From contig JAGYIS010000010.1 in the NCBI GenBank assembly GCA_018402255.1, forward strand, positions 248,001-312,000: a stretch of 64,000 nucleotides of DNA, read 5' to 3'. Below the pieces are notes generated by a model. It made no database searches and had not been told where the DNA came from. It saw nothing but the letters and a program-made list of their open reading frames with translations. Source of the stretch: Marinobacter sp. (GTDB lineage: Bacteria; Pseudomonadota; Gammaproteobacteria; Pseudomonadales; Oleiphilaceae). The position numbers and the translations under genes were made by a program. Of this stretch, positions 1 through 8,077 are shown in pieces (position 1 is the first letter of the stretch; every line of letters starts with the position of its first letter).

Positions 1-93
1 AAGCCGGCAGCAAAAAAAGTACTAACGAACAAACGGGGTATGGCGCTCAGGACGGCGTCATCAAAAAAGACATACTGAAATCCGAGGGTGGCA

Positions 94-2232
94 ATGAACG
101 CTAAGGCACAGGCAGTGATCGCAACGATTCCCATGCAGGAAGCGTCGCTCGACATCTGGAACAGCAAATACCAGCTGAAAACCAAAACCGGCGAAGCCGT
201 CGACAAAGACATCAACGCAACCTACGAACGTGTTGCCAAGGCACTGTCTGAAGTTGAAAAGAAGAGCGCACGCGAAAAGTACATGAAGGAGTTCCTCTGG
301 GCCCTCCAGAATGGCGCCATCCCTGCTGGCCGGATCACCTCCAACGCTGGTGCTGAGGCTCACAAGCCTGCCACATCTACGATCAACTGCACGGTGTCTG
401 GCAGCATTCAGGATTCGATGAACGACATCCTGGAGAAAAACCACGAAGCCGGTCTGACCCTCAAAGCCGGTTGCGGTATCGGATACGAGTTCTCTACCCT
501 GCGCCCCCGCGGTGCCTATGTGGCCGGCGCCGGCGCGACGACCTCCGGCCCGCTGTCGTTCATGGATATCTTTGATCGCATGTGCTTTACCGTGTCGTCT
601 GCCGGTGGCCGCCGTGGCGCCCAGATGGCCACCTTCGACGTGCACCACCCCGATGTGATCGAGTTTATCCAGGCCAAGCGTGAAGACGGCCGACTGCGCC
701 AGTTCAACCTGTCGCTGCTGATCACCGAAGACTTCATCGAAGCCGTCCGTAATGATGGCGACTGGCACCTGTCGTTCCCGATGACCCGCAAAGAAGCCGA
801 GGAAGAAGGTCTGGACCTGAGCGACACCAGCCAGTTCCTGTACCGCGACTTCCCGATTCAGGAAGGCTATGTCACCAACGAAGAAGGCAAAGTCGCCTGC
901 CGCATCTACAAGACGGTAAAAGCCCAGTTTATCTGGGACACCATCATGACCAGCACCTACGACTACGCCGAGCCAGGCTTCATCCTGATCGACAAGGTCA
1001 ATCAGATGAACAACAACTGGTTCTGCGAAGACATCCGTGCCACCAACCCATGCGGTGAACAGCCCCTGCCCCCTTACGGCAGCTGCCTGCTGGGCTCGGT
1101 TAACCTGACCAACTTTGTGGACTACCCGTTCACCGACAAGGCCAGCTTCAACTACGAGAAGTATCGCAAAGTCGTGGGCATCTTCACCCGCATGCTGGAC
1201 AACGTAGTAGAAATCAACGGCTTGCCGCTGGCTGAACAGCGCCACGAAATCACCTACAAGCGCCGTCACGGCATGGGCATTCTGGGCCTGGGTTCTACCC
1301 TTGCCATGCTGCGTATGCCTTACGGCTCTGAAGAATCCGTTGAGTTCACCGAAGAAGTCGTCCGTGAAATGGCCGTTGAAGGCTGGCGCCAGTCTTTGGC
1401 CCTGGCCGAAGAGAAAGGCGTAGCGCCGATCATGGAAGACGAGTTTGAAGTCACCCCCAAGATGCTGGCCAAGTGCAGCGATCTGGCCAAAGATGGCTAC
1501 AAGGTGGGCGACAAACTCAAAGGCAAACTGCTGCACGCCAAATACAGCCGCTACATGCAGCAGATCGCCCAGGTAGACCCGGAACTGGTTGCGCAACTGG
1601 CAGAGAAAGGTGGCCGCTTTACCCACCATACCTCCATCGCCCCGACCGGCACCATCAGCCTGTCACTGGCCAACAACGCCAGTAACGGCATCGAGCCAAG
1701 TTTCTCGCACCATTACGCCCGCAACATCATTCGTGAGGGTCGTAAAACCAAAGAGAAAGTCGACGTGTTCAGCTTCGAGCTGCTGGCCTACCGCCATCTG
1801 GTCAACCCAGGCGCCATGCCCTTCTCCGAAGACGAAGACAAGGTACTGCCGAGCTACTTCACCACGTCTGATGACGTAACGCCCACGCAGCACGTAGACA
1901 TCCAGGCAGCGGCGCAGAAATGGGTGGACTCGTCCATTTCCAAAACGGCCAACGTACCGACAGACTTTGCCTACCAGGACTTTAAAGGCATCTACCTGTA
2001 TGCCTACGACAAAGGCCTGAAAGGCTGCACCACGTTCCGCTTTAACCCGGAAGCCTTCCAGGGCGTACTCGTAAAAGAGAAAGATCTTGAAAACACTCTG
2101 TACGAATTCACTCTGGACGACGGCAGCAAAGTGACCCTCAAGGGTAACGAAAAGGTCGATTATGACGGTGAGATTCACACCGCCGCCAACCTGTTCGATG
2201 CGCTTAAAGAAGGCACTTACGGTAAATATTGA
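94..2232 (+). CDS. nrdJa: Adenosylcobalamin-dependent ribonucleotide reductase, catalytic subunit NrdJa (class II)
   Basis: Class II ribonucleotide reductase reduces ribonucleotides to deoxyribonucleotides in the cytoplasm with a B12-derived radical, independent of oxygen. The protein (about 712 residues) carries the RNR barrel signatures NPCGEQPLPPYGSCLLGSVN near residue 322 and SIAPTGTISL near residue 517. The family is often one long polypeptide; here the C-terminal redox part is on a separate gene directly downstream, as in the pseudomonad nrdJa/nrdJb split. I chose ATG at 94 because a GAGGG stretch precedes it by a few bases; an in-frame GTG at 88 is the alternative. Too little upstream sequence is in the window to look for a cobalamin riboswitch. 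Confident for family and for the split arrangement. Confidence 0.93.
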   Translation: MNAKAQAVIATIPMQEASLDIWNSKYQLKTKTGEAVDKDINATYERVAKALSEVEKKSAREKYMKEFLWALQNGAIPAGRITSNAGAEAHKPATSTINCTVSGSIQDSMNDILEKNHEAGLTLKAGCGIGYEFSTLRPRGAYVAGAGATTSGPLSFMDIFDRMCFTVSSAGGRRGAQMATFDVHHPDVIEFIQAKREDGRLRQFNLSLLITEDFIEAVRNDGDWHLSFPMTRKEAEEEGLDLSDTSQFLYRDFPIQEGYVTNEEGKVACRIYKTVKAQFIWDTIMTSTYDYAEPGFILIDKVNQMNNNWFCEDIRATNPCGEQPLPPYGSCLLGSVNLTNFVDYPFTDKASFNYEKYRKVVGIFTRMLDNVVEINGLPLAEQRHEITYKRRHGMGILGLGSTLAMLRMPYGSEESVEFTEEVVREMAVEGWRQSLALAEEKGVAPIMEDEFEVTPKMLAKCSDLAKDGYKVGDKLKGKLLHAKYSRYMQQIAQVDPELVAQLAEKGGRFTHHTSIAPTGTISLSLANNASNGIEPSFSHHYARNIIREGRKTKEKVDVFSFELLAYRHLVNPGAMPFSEDEDKVLPSYFTTSDDVTPTQHVDIQAAAQKWVDSSISKTANVPTDFAYQDFKGIYLYAYDKGLKGCTTFRFNPEAFQGVLVKEKDLENTLYEFTLDDGSKVTLKGNEKVDYDGEIHTAANLFDALKEGTYGKY

Positions 2233-2262
2233 TCCCGGGACCCGACAGACAGGACAACGAAC

Positions 2263-2958
2263 ATGACAGTTAAAATCAGCAACAAGATTGTCGGCTACCG
2301 AGTAAAGAAAGCCGAAACCCCAGAGCAACAGGCCGCCACCGCAAAAAGCCTGGAGCCAAAACCGATTCAGATGAACGAAACCATCGAACGGCCGGATTTC
2401 TTGCTGGGCACCACCTACAAGATCAAGCCGCCGGTGGCTGAGCACGCGATGTACATCACCATCAACGACATCCTGCTCAACGAAGACACAGACCACGAAA
2501 GCCGTCAGCCCTATGAAGTGTTCATCAACTCCAAATCGATGGAGCACTTCCAGTGGGTTATCGCCCTCACCCGCGTTATCTCTGCGGTGTTCCGCAAAGG
2601 TGGCGACGTAACCTTCCTGGTGGAAGAGCTGCGCAGCGTGTACGACCCCAACGGCGGTTACTTCAAGAAAGGCGGCGTGTTCATGCCGTCGCTGGTGGCG
2701 GAAATTGGCGCTGTGATCGAGAAGCACCTGAAGGCCATCGGCCTGCTCGAAAGCGACGAGATGAGCGAAACCACCAAGCGCATTCTCGCCGAAAAGCGCG
2801 CCGAGTTTGAGGCCAGCCACAACAAGGCCACCAACGACGACAGCGCCAGCGACTACCCCGCTAACGCCACCATGTGCGGCAAGTGCAGCACCAAGGCGGT
2901 GATCGTGATGGACGGGTGCGCTACCTGCCTGTCTTGCGGCGACAGCAAGTGCGGTTGA
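2263..2958 (+). CDS. nrdJb: Ribonucleotide reductase accessory/C-terminal subunit NrdJb (TSCPD-type)
   Basis: This 231-residue protein is the separately encoded C-terminal portion of the class II reductase and starts 30 nt after nrdJa, so the two are cotranscribed. The middle part (IQMNETIERPDFLLGTTYKI to the GGYFKKGGVFMP segment) matches the TSCPD-type domain seen at the end of long NrdJ proteins. The tail has a dense cysteine cluster, CGKCSTKAV followed by CATCLSCGDSKCG, which fits a redox or zinc-binding tail that re-reduces the active site. Role inferred from the known pseudomonad NrdJa/NrdJb pair, where both parts are needed for activity. A strong hairpin terminator follows the stop. Confidence 0.88.
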   Translation: MTVKISNKIVGYRVKKAETPEQQAATAKSLEPKPIQMNETIERPDFLLGTTYKIKPPVAEHAMYITINDILLNEDTDHESRQPYEVFINSKSMEHFQWVIALTRVISAVFRKGGDVTFLVEELRSVYDPNGGYFKKGGVFMPSLVAEIGAVIEKHLKAIGLLESDEMSETTKRILAEKRAEFEASHNKATNDDSASDYPANATMCGKCSTKAVIVMDGCATCLSCGDSKCG

Positions 2959-2980
2959 GGTGATTGACCGCTGAGTGATG

Positions 2981-3015
2981 AAAAGGCCTGGTTGCGTAAG
3001 CTGCCGGGCCTTTTT
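2981..3015 (+). terminator. Rho-independent terminator of nrdJab
   Basis: An 11-bp stem (AAAAGGCCTGG against CCGGGCCTTTT, one G-T pair) with a 12-base loop runs into five T residues. It lies about 25 nt after the nrdJb stop and marks the end of the conserved block before the AT-rich island. Confidence 0.85.
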
Positions 3016-3251
3016 GTTGGTGACAATGTTTGTGGCGCGTCGTTATCGGTGAAAATGCGACTGCGCTGATATTGCTAAGCGGGATCTGGCTTGCTTCTTT
3101 TTTGGGCTTGTAGTTATATGATCTTACGGTGTTTTTGGAGCGCCGTCGGCCAGCCAGCTTTATTTTCGGTGCGTGATAATGAAGCGGTCAGATAATCGCA
3201 ATAATGAAGACTGCTATCCAATACGCTGTTAAGACTACAAGGAGCATATGA

Positions 3252-4754
3252 ATGTCGAGAATGGACATTTTGCAAAAATACTTTCCTACTGGCACCACTG
3301 AAGGTGACCGGCAGATACTGAGCAAAATCTTCATAACTCCTGAGCAGTTACCGGACGTTTTGGCCTCTCCGAGTGGAAGCCCGAAGCTTCTCGTTGGCAA
3401 CAAGGGTGTGGGCAAGTCTGCAATTCTCGAATGGATATTTGCAGCTGCAAAACGTAAGAAAATGCCTACGCTTTTTTTACGGCCAGATGATCTAGATACG
3501 TCAAGACTGAATGGCTTGAGTGATGTCTCCTCAATCAAGCGAGAAATGTATGAGTGCTTTTTGGACGCAGTCGCCTGCTCGATTGGAGAAAACCTATCAG
3601 GCTATCTCAAGGGAGATGCAGCTCGAATTTACAAGGAATCTTTAGCAAAAGGAACTCGAGAGCCTGACTGGATGGGGAAGCTGGTCAATGTTTTGGGTCG
3701 GCTTTCAAAACCAGTAACTCAAGTTGATGCAAACGCGCTTGCAGCTGATCTTTCTAAAGAAACACTTTCTCAAGAGAAGTTGCTGTCTTCGATACAGAAC
3801 CATTTATTAGATGAAAAGTCAGTTTTCGTAATATTGTTTGACGATACCGATCAAATCGCGTCACCCGACGATCCACAGCACTTAAACAGAATATGGGGAT
3901 TGTTGCTTGCAATTAGGAAGCTGACGTCCAAGAGTCCGAATATCAAATGCATCGTCACCTTGCGAATGGAAGTGTGGATGCGGTTACTGAGAAATGAGAA
4001 AGGCCAAAGAGACCAAATTGATCACTTTCGCCCCCTCGTGATGTTTTTACGGGCGCCAGAAAACTTAATTAAATCAATATTTAACAAGCGAATATCGTTT
4101 GCAGCCAAAGATTCGGGCTACAAAGGCAGCCAGCCGATAACACATTTTTTTGAAGATCCATGGATGCGCCTGCCAACTAGCACCGGAAGGCGTTCTTGGG
4201 ATCAGTTTCTATTGAAATCATCACGAGAACGCCCGAGGGATATGATTCAATTTGTTAACCATTTAGCGAAGAGCGCGAAAGACCGAGGCTCTGATCAAAT
4301 TGGTGATGCCGATGCAGAAAAGGGAATGGAACACTTTTCGAAGGAGCGGGCAGAAGATTTGGCCATAGAGATGGGGTTTGATTGCCCTCAGTTTCTCGAC
4401 GTTATCCGTTCTTTCATCAACATAGATTTTGAGTCGGATTTCGAAGATTTACGAAAACACCTGCATTCAATTCCCTCACGGTTTGCGATTCAAATAGGAT
4501 CGAAAGCGCTTAAGCCAGATAGTGATGGGGATGCCGTCAATCTCTTATCATTACTGCACGAGTCGGGTTTTTTGAATGCGAGAATTCCAGATAGCCGACA
4601 ACCATTGGGCTATAAGCACGTCACATTTCTCGATGACCCTCACCTTACACAGATGTCCCGGTGGAATGACCTTCAAGCCGCTAAATGGGAAGTGCACCCC
4701 GTATTCAGAACATATCTTCTCGGTCTCATCAAGGAGCGAGATTGGCGAAAATAG
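3252..4754 (+). CDS. P-loop ATPase (Sll1717-like), cassette-borne
   Basis: A 500-residue ATPase with a clear Walker A (GNKGVGKS, residues 49-56) and a Walker B strand (VFVILFDDTD, residues 191-200). The general look, including a substrate/sensor-like Arg stretch around LRMEVWMRLL, resembles the STAND/KAP-related 'P-loop ATPase, Sll1717 family'. No transmembrane segment or enzymatic effector domain is visible; the C-terminal 150 residues (after PRDMIQFVNHLAKSAKDR) look helical, winged-helix-like. Start ATG 3252 follows AAGGAG by about 8 nt. It is the first gene of the cassette array and its stop lies 2 nt before an attC. AT-rich codons mark it as acquired. Function unknown; related ATPases are often seen in phage-defence settings, so that role is only a guess. 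Confidence 0.8.
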   Translation: MSRMDILQKYFPTGTTEGDRQILSKIFITPEQLPDVLASPSGSPKLLVGNKGVGKSAILEWIFAAAKRKKMPTLFLRPDDLDTSRLNGLSDVSSIKREMYECFLDAVACSIGENLSGYLKGDAARIYKESLAKGTREPDWMGKLVNVLGRLSKPVTQVDANALAADLSKETLSQEKLLSSIQNHLLDEKSVFVILFDDTDQIASPDDPQHLNRIWGLLLAIRKLTSKSPNIKCIVTLRMEVWMRLLRNEKGQRDQIDHFRPLVMFLRAPENLIKSIFNKRISFAAKDSGYKGSQPITHFFEDPWMRLPTSTGRRSWDQFLLKSSRERPRDMIQFVNHLAKSAKDRGSDQIGDADAEKGMEHFSKERAEDLAIEMGFDCPQFLDVIRSFINIDFESDFEDLRKHLHSIPSRFAIQIGSKALKPDSDGDAVNLLSLLHESGFLNARIPDSRQPLGYKHVTFLDDPHLTQMSRWNDLQAAKWEVHPVFRTYLLGLIKERDWRK

Positions 4755-4755
4755 G

Positions 4756-4825
4756 TCTTAACAAGCGGCTGTTGTCGGACACACCTACGCTGCGCTCCGG
4801 TGCGCCGCAAAGCCGGGCGTTAAGC
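4756..4825 (+). other. attC recombination site 1
   Basis: R'' core TCTTAAC (4756-4762) and R' core GTTAAGC (4819-4825) bracket 70 nt. The arms pair imperfectly (TTAAC then CGGCT on the left; AGCCG then GTTAA on the right), leaving a GC-rich central loop, the usual attC architecture. It separates the ATPase cassette from the HEPN cassette. Confidence 0.72.
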
Positions 4826-4844
4826 GTGTTCAAGGTGATTATGG

Positions 4845-5684
4845 ATGTATACTAATATTAGTTTCAGCTGCACTTGCGGAAGCGTAGTGGAACACTTGGC
4901 GTTTTATCCAATGGTCGTTGCTGACACCAAGAAGGAAAGAGAAGAGTTTCGTGAGACGGAACAAGAAGCAGAGTGTAATAGTTGCGGCAGGCCCTACAGT
5001 ATATTAATCAAGTGTAATGCTTATGATTTAGAAGTTGCTGTCGACAACGGAGAAATTGTAGTCACAAATAGCGAACCTCAGTATGAAGAGAGTGAGCTGA
5101 AGGTCATATCGGATAAGGAAAGTTCAAGGATTAAGCTTTTCAGGGAGCAGGTTAAGACTGTACACCTATTAACCGACCAAAGAGTCCGTGAAGAAGCTCA
5201 ATATGGCTTGAATATAATGCTTTATAGTCATTTAGTAGCTTCAGCTGAAGGATATCTATATTCAACCTTCTTGAACCACGTTATCAATTCAGATTCATTG
5301 CTGCGTCGTCTAGTTGAAACTGACCCCGAATTCTCAAAGCAGAAGTTCTCCCTTTCAGAAATTTTCTCTAGCCAAGAAACCTTAAAGCATACGATTGAGA
5401 ACTATTTGAAAGACCTGATCTTTCACAACCTTAGTAAGACTAAAGAGATGTACCTGAGCGTCCTAGGTTTTGATTTCGGAAATATTTCTTGGTTTTACAA
5501 ATCTGTACAGTTGAGGCACCACTGTGTTCATAGGGCTGGGTATGACAAGGAGGGGCGACCGCTCGATATCACTAAAGAGTCTATATTGACCTTAATGAAG
5601 CAGCTCACTGAACTCATTGAATCAATCGAAGTTCGAGTGCAAGACTTTGATGATGAGGGTAACCGTATCTTGGGAAACGCCTAA
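4845..5684 (+). CDS. Zinc-ribbon plus HEPN-like protein, cassette-borne
   Basis: A 279-residue protein with no whole-length family that I recognise. The N-terminus has paired cysteines (CTC at 9-11 and CNSC at 44-47), which would form a zinc ribbon. After a beta-rich linker the C-terminal half is all-helical and contains RHHCVH (Arg224-x4-His229), the R-x4-6-H signature of HEPN ribonucleases, followed by an amphipathic helix (SILTLMKQLTELIESIEVRV). HEPN domains commonly act as RNases in toxin-antitoxin, CRISPR and abortive-infection systems. No cognate antitoxin gene is visible in the same cassette. The start at ATG 4845 sits about 20 nt after attC 1 and the stop 4 nt before attC 2, a complete one-gene cassette. 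HEPN call from motif and context only. Confidence 0.68.
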   Translation: MYTNISFSCTCGSVVEHLAFYPMVVADTKKEREEFRETEQEAECNSCGRPYSILIKCNAYDLEVAVDNGEIVVTNSEPQYEESELKVISDKESSRIKLFREQVKTVHLLTDQRVREEAQYGLNIMLYSHLVASAEGYLYSTFLNHVINSDSLLRRLVETDPEFSKQKFSLSEIFSSQETLKHTIENYLKDLIFHNLSKTKEMYLSVLGFDFGNISWFYKSVQLRHHCVHRAGYDKEGRPLDITKESILTLMKQLTELIESIEVRVQDFDDEGNRILGNA

Positions 5685-5687
5685 GCT

Positions 5688-5764
5688 GCTTAACCAGGAG
5701 GCCAACAGCTTTTCGTTGCGGCTTCGCCTACAATACAAAGTTGCGTGTATTTTCGGCGTTATGT
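5688..5764 (+). other. attC recombination site 2
   Basis: R'' GCTTAAC (5688-5694) is a full RYYYAAC match; the R' core reads GTTATGT (5758-5764). The middle (TTCGTTGCGGCTTCGCCT, around 5711-5729) is almost identical to the middle of the IS-split attC at 9201-9279, which argues both are from the same attC family. Arm pairing is weak. Confidence 0.62.
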
Positions 5765-5790
5765 GCTGAAATCAGGCAAGGGTATGATCC

Positions 5791-6690
5791 ATGGATAATA
5801 GAATAAAGCACGCTCTTTACCTTAGCGGTTGGTCATATGCAGCTGGTGATAAAAGTACATTGCGAAAAAGTGCAGAAAAGATACTTATAAATGAGTATCA
5901 GCGGCACATGAAAGGCCAAATATTTTGTCCTGAATGTTCAGCTAACTTATTCCGCTCGCCAGAAGATAAGGATTACGCCTCAAATGGGCGGTCTGCATAC
6001 TTTGCGCATAGCCGGGGGGTAGAAACTGACTGCGGTTTACGCACGAAACGCGCGGAAGGGAAAAAATACCTCACTGAAGAAGAGGCGAAGAAGGCCATTC
6101 AAGATGAAGAGCTGGTCATTGTCGAAGGATTTATTAAGCAAAAGCCAGTATCACCGACCAAAGAAAAAAGTGAATACGATGCTACTCAAATAGAGGAGCA
6201 GGATGGTCCCGTTTCAAGGGTTCCGATCGGAAGACATAGAGGTGAGACATTCAGCCTTCCCAGTAAATTCAAAACGATCCGAGGAGTATGCAATAAGTTT
6301 GACGAAAATATGAATCGCTATTTCTTTATGCCAAATGGGAAGCATGCTATTCAGCTTCAGGATCTGCTTAAGAACGTTGAAAATGTCACTGATGAAGACG
6401 ATTTGCCAAAAATTTACTATGGCCGTATTGTTAGCTCACATAATGCTGGAAAGACACCAAAAAACATTCGGATGACCAGGCTTAGCTTCAAAAGCCGAGA
6501 TTTTGCTGACTTTTACTTAAAGATACCTGATGAGCTTCAGCGCGAGAAAGGTATTGATGACAATGCGATTGGGCGTGTCGTTTTGATATATGGAATCGTC
6601 ACGACTAGTGGGGCAGGCTTGTGCATTGAAGACGTGGGCTGGGGTGAGTTTGCGTTGCTACCAATACAGTATGAAAGCCTACTCTATTAG
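5791..6690 (+). CDS. CoiA-like zinc-motif protein of unknown function, cassette-borne
   Basis: A 299-residue protein. Residues 46-81 carry CPEC (46-49), then YFAH (70-73), then Cys81, a CxxC...FAH...C zinc pattern typical of the N-terminal part of CoiA-like (competence/PD-(D/E)xK-associated) proteins. I do not see a convincing PD-(D/E)xK nuclease core after it. The remaining 200 residues are mixed alpha/beta with an RMTRLSFKSRDFADFYLKIP strand-helix segment and may be an OB-like or effector domain. ATG 5791 was chosen; an out-of-frame ATG lies at 5784. AT-rich, one-gene cassette between attC 2 and a weak attC. Function unknown. CoiA-like domains are recurrent in bacterial conflict systems, which fits the neighbours but proves nothing. 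Confidence 0.62.
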   Translation: MDNRIKHALYLSGWSYAAGDKSTLRKSAEKILINEYQRHMKGQIFCPECSANLFRSPEDKDYASNGRSAYFAHSRGVETDCGLRTKRAEGKKYLTEEEAKKAIQDEELVIVEGFIKQKPVSPTKEKSEYDATQIEEQDGPVSRVPIGRHRGETFSLPSKFKTIRGVCNKFDENMNRYFFMPNGKHAIQLQDLLKNVENVTDEDDLPKIYYGRIVSSHNAGKTPKNIRMTRLSFKSRDFADFYLKIPDELQREKGIDDNAIGRVVLIYGIVTTSGAGLCIEDVGWGEFALLPIQYESLLY

Positions 6691-6736
6691 GCACAAAACA
6701 AACAGCAGCAAGCGGACAGTTTGCTGAGCGTTAAGC
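6691..6736 (+). other. Probable short or degenerate attC site 3
   Basis: Ends in a clean R' core GTTAAGC (6730-6736) identical to that of attC 1. The left arm (from GCACAAAAC at 6691) pairs only partly with the right arm (CAGCA against TGCTG). At about 46 nt it is shorter than usual attC sites. It immediately follows the TAG of the preceding gene and ends 14 nt before the next start, so position supports the call more than structure does. Confidence 0.45.
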
Positions 6737-6750
6737 ATTACTGGGATTTT

Positions 6751-7614
6751 ATGGAAGCATCATCGGTATTCAACCACGTGACTGTAATAGAGTCGTTGCC
6801 AGAAAGTGATTCCAAAACTGGGCAATGGATCTACGATGATCGCCTCTTGCACCTTAATTCGGTCTATCCGCCTCTCACCTCTGAACTGATCCAGCTCACC
6901 AGTTCAGCGGAATTTGTAGAATGCTTGAGGAGCCTCTGCTTGAGGGTTGAATCTGAGCGGTTCATACCGCTGCTCCACATTGAATGCCATGGCGACAAGG
7001 ACGGTTTGCAAATGGGTGATGGTAGCCATTTGCCGTGGAATACGCTTAAGAACGAACTCATCAATCTAAACCGCGCAACGCATTTTAATCTATTACTGGT
7101 AGTCGGTGCCTGTAACGGAGCTTATTTAATCGATACTGCGAGCCATATGGATGGAGCCCCGTTTTTTGGCGTTATCGGAGCGAAGTGCGAGTTGAATCCT
7201 GAAGAGCTGAAACAGCGGTTCTCAAACTTCTATAAAGTTCTATTTGAATCTGACGACGCAAACAAGGCCATGGACTCAATAAATGAGAACGTTTCGGATG
7301 AATCCAGGCACTTTATGTTCCTTGGAGCGAGGAGTTTTTTTGCAGAAGGATTCAGAGCATACTTTCAGCAGTATTGTCGCGGCAAGCCTAAGAAGGCTAG
7401 AACAGAGCTTTTAGTAAGCCGTGTTTTGCAGGATGCTAAAGTAAAGAGGCTCGGGATAAAATTTGCTAGAAATGAAGTAAAAAAGCATTTGGCTAATCCC
7501 AAAAATGACTTTGAGTTTTTTAGAAATAGATTCTTTTTTGCTGACGACATTCCGAACATATTTGAACGACTTCCTCTCGACTACGAGAAGGTCATCAATG
7601 GATCATATGCTTAA
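6751..7614 (+). CDS. CHAT/caspase-like cysteine protease, cassette-borne
   Basis: A 287-residue protein with the two hallmark motifs of the CHAT branch of caspase-like peptidases. These are a strand ending in HIECHGDKDG (catalytic His80) followed by a short L..GDG..LPW segment, and a hydrophobic strand LLLVVGACNG (catalytic Cys121). An FFGVIGA strand and the SRHFMFLGARSFF segment complete the fold. There is no recognisation or sensor domain such as TPR; the last 70 residues are basic and helical. ATG 6751 was preferred to the upstream in-frame TTG 6721 because the latter lies within the attC. The stop codon lies inside the R'' core of the next attC (7609-7615), so this is a complete cassette. 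CHAT proteases serve as effectors in several defence systems; here the substrate is unknown. Confidence 0.75.
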   Translation: MEASSVFNHVTVIESLPESDSKTGQWIYDDRLLHLNSVYPPLTSELIQLTSSAEFVECLRSLCLRVESERFIPLLHIECHGDKDGLQMGDGSHLPWNTLKNELINLNRATHFNLLLVVGACNGAYLIDTASHMDGAPFFGVIGAKCELNPEELKQRFSNFYKVLFESDDANKAMDSINENVSDESRHFMFLGARSFFAEGFRAYFQQYCRGKPKKARTELLVSRVLQDAKVKRLGIKFARNEVKKHLANPKNDFEFFRNRFFFADDIPNIFERLPLDYEKVINGSYA

Positions 7615-7621
7615 CACATAT

Positions 7622-7631
7622 GAGCCTTCTC
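7622..7631 (+). repeat. IS subterminal inverted repeat (transposase 3' side)
   Basis: GAGCCTTCTC, the exact reverse complement of the copy at 9183-9192. It lies 6 nt inside the attC R'' core. Confidence 0.8.
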
Positions 7632-8077
7632 GGAATCAACAGGCAATAGTCATTTTTTTGGCCGCGCCAGCGGCCAACCTAAACCCATGAGCGAGAACGC
7701 CTGCTTCGTCAGTCTCGCGGAGCTGTCAGGCACTTACAGCAAACACATATAGGGGCTCTCTTACGTGGCTTTAGGCCACCGCCTGACCGGTCGTTCCATC
7801 GGTGGGTCAGGGGCACCAGACATTCATCGGTTAACCGGTCACTGGCGCTATTCAAGGTGTCGGGCTGCATGGCTCCAGTTAGTGTCAGGCTCAGGACCGG
7901 TGTAAGCGCACTGGCTCATGGTATTAAGGCACGCCCACGGGCTGGCTAATCAAAGCATCTGGTTTCGACATCGGTGACAGAAAACCGCTTCGGTATCGGG
8001 TACCAGTCAGCGGACTCGCAGTTTTCAGTGTCATCCTTTCTGATCCAGTTAGACGTCATGCTCAGCCCGTGGCGTGA
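7632..8077 (-). ncRNA. Non-coding 3' region of the IS, probable guide (bridge/seek) RNA locus
   Basis: About 446 nt between the IS inverted repeat and the transposase stop contain no credible gene. In IS1111-group elements the RNA that specifies donor and target is encoded downstream of the transposase, and this is the only non-coding space in the element large enough. Several short inverted repeats are present (for example GGCCGCgccaGCGGCC near 7660). The exact transcript and its target-binding loop cannot be fixed by eye. Confidence 0.4.

Noticed and set aside
1-93. Possible adenosylcobalamin riboswitch upstream of nrdJa
   Set aside because: Only about 90 nt precede the start in the window and no B12-box is visible; the rest lies outside.
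61-1629. A 522-codon open frame on the - strand across nrdJa
   Set aside because: It is antisense to a clear class II ribonucleotide reductase, has no family motifs, and comes from the codon bias of the real gene.
3016-3251. Integron integrase or attI platform before the first cassette
   Set aside because: No tyrosine recombinase gene is present and only a GTTAAGAC-like junction is seen, so I call the array integrase-less rather than a complete integron.
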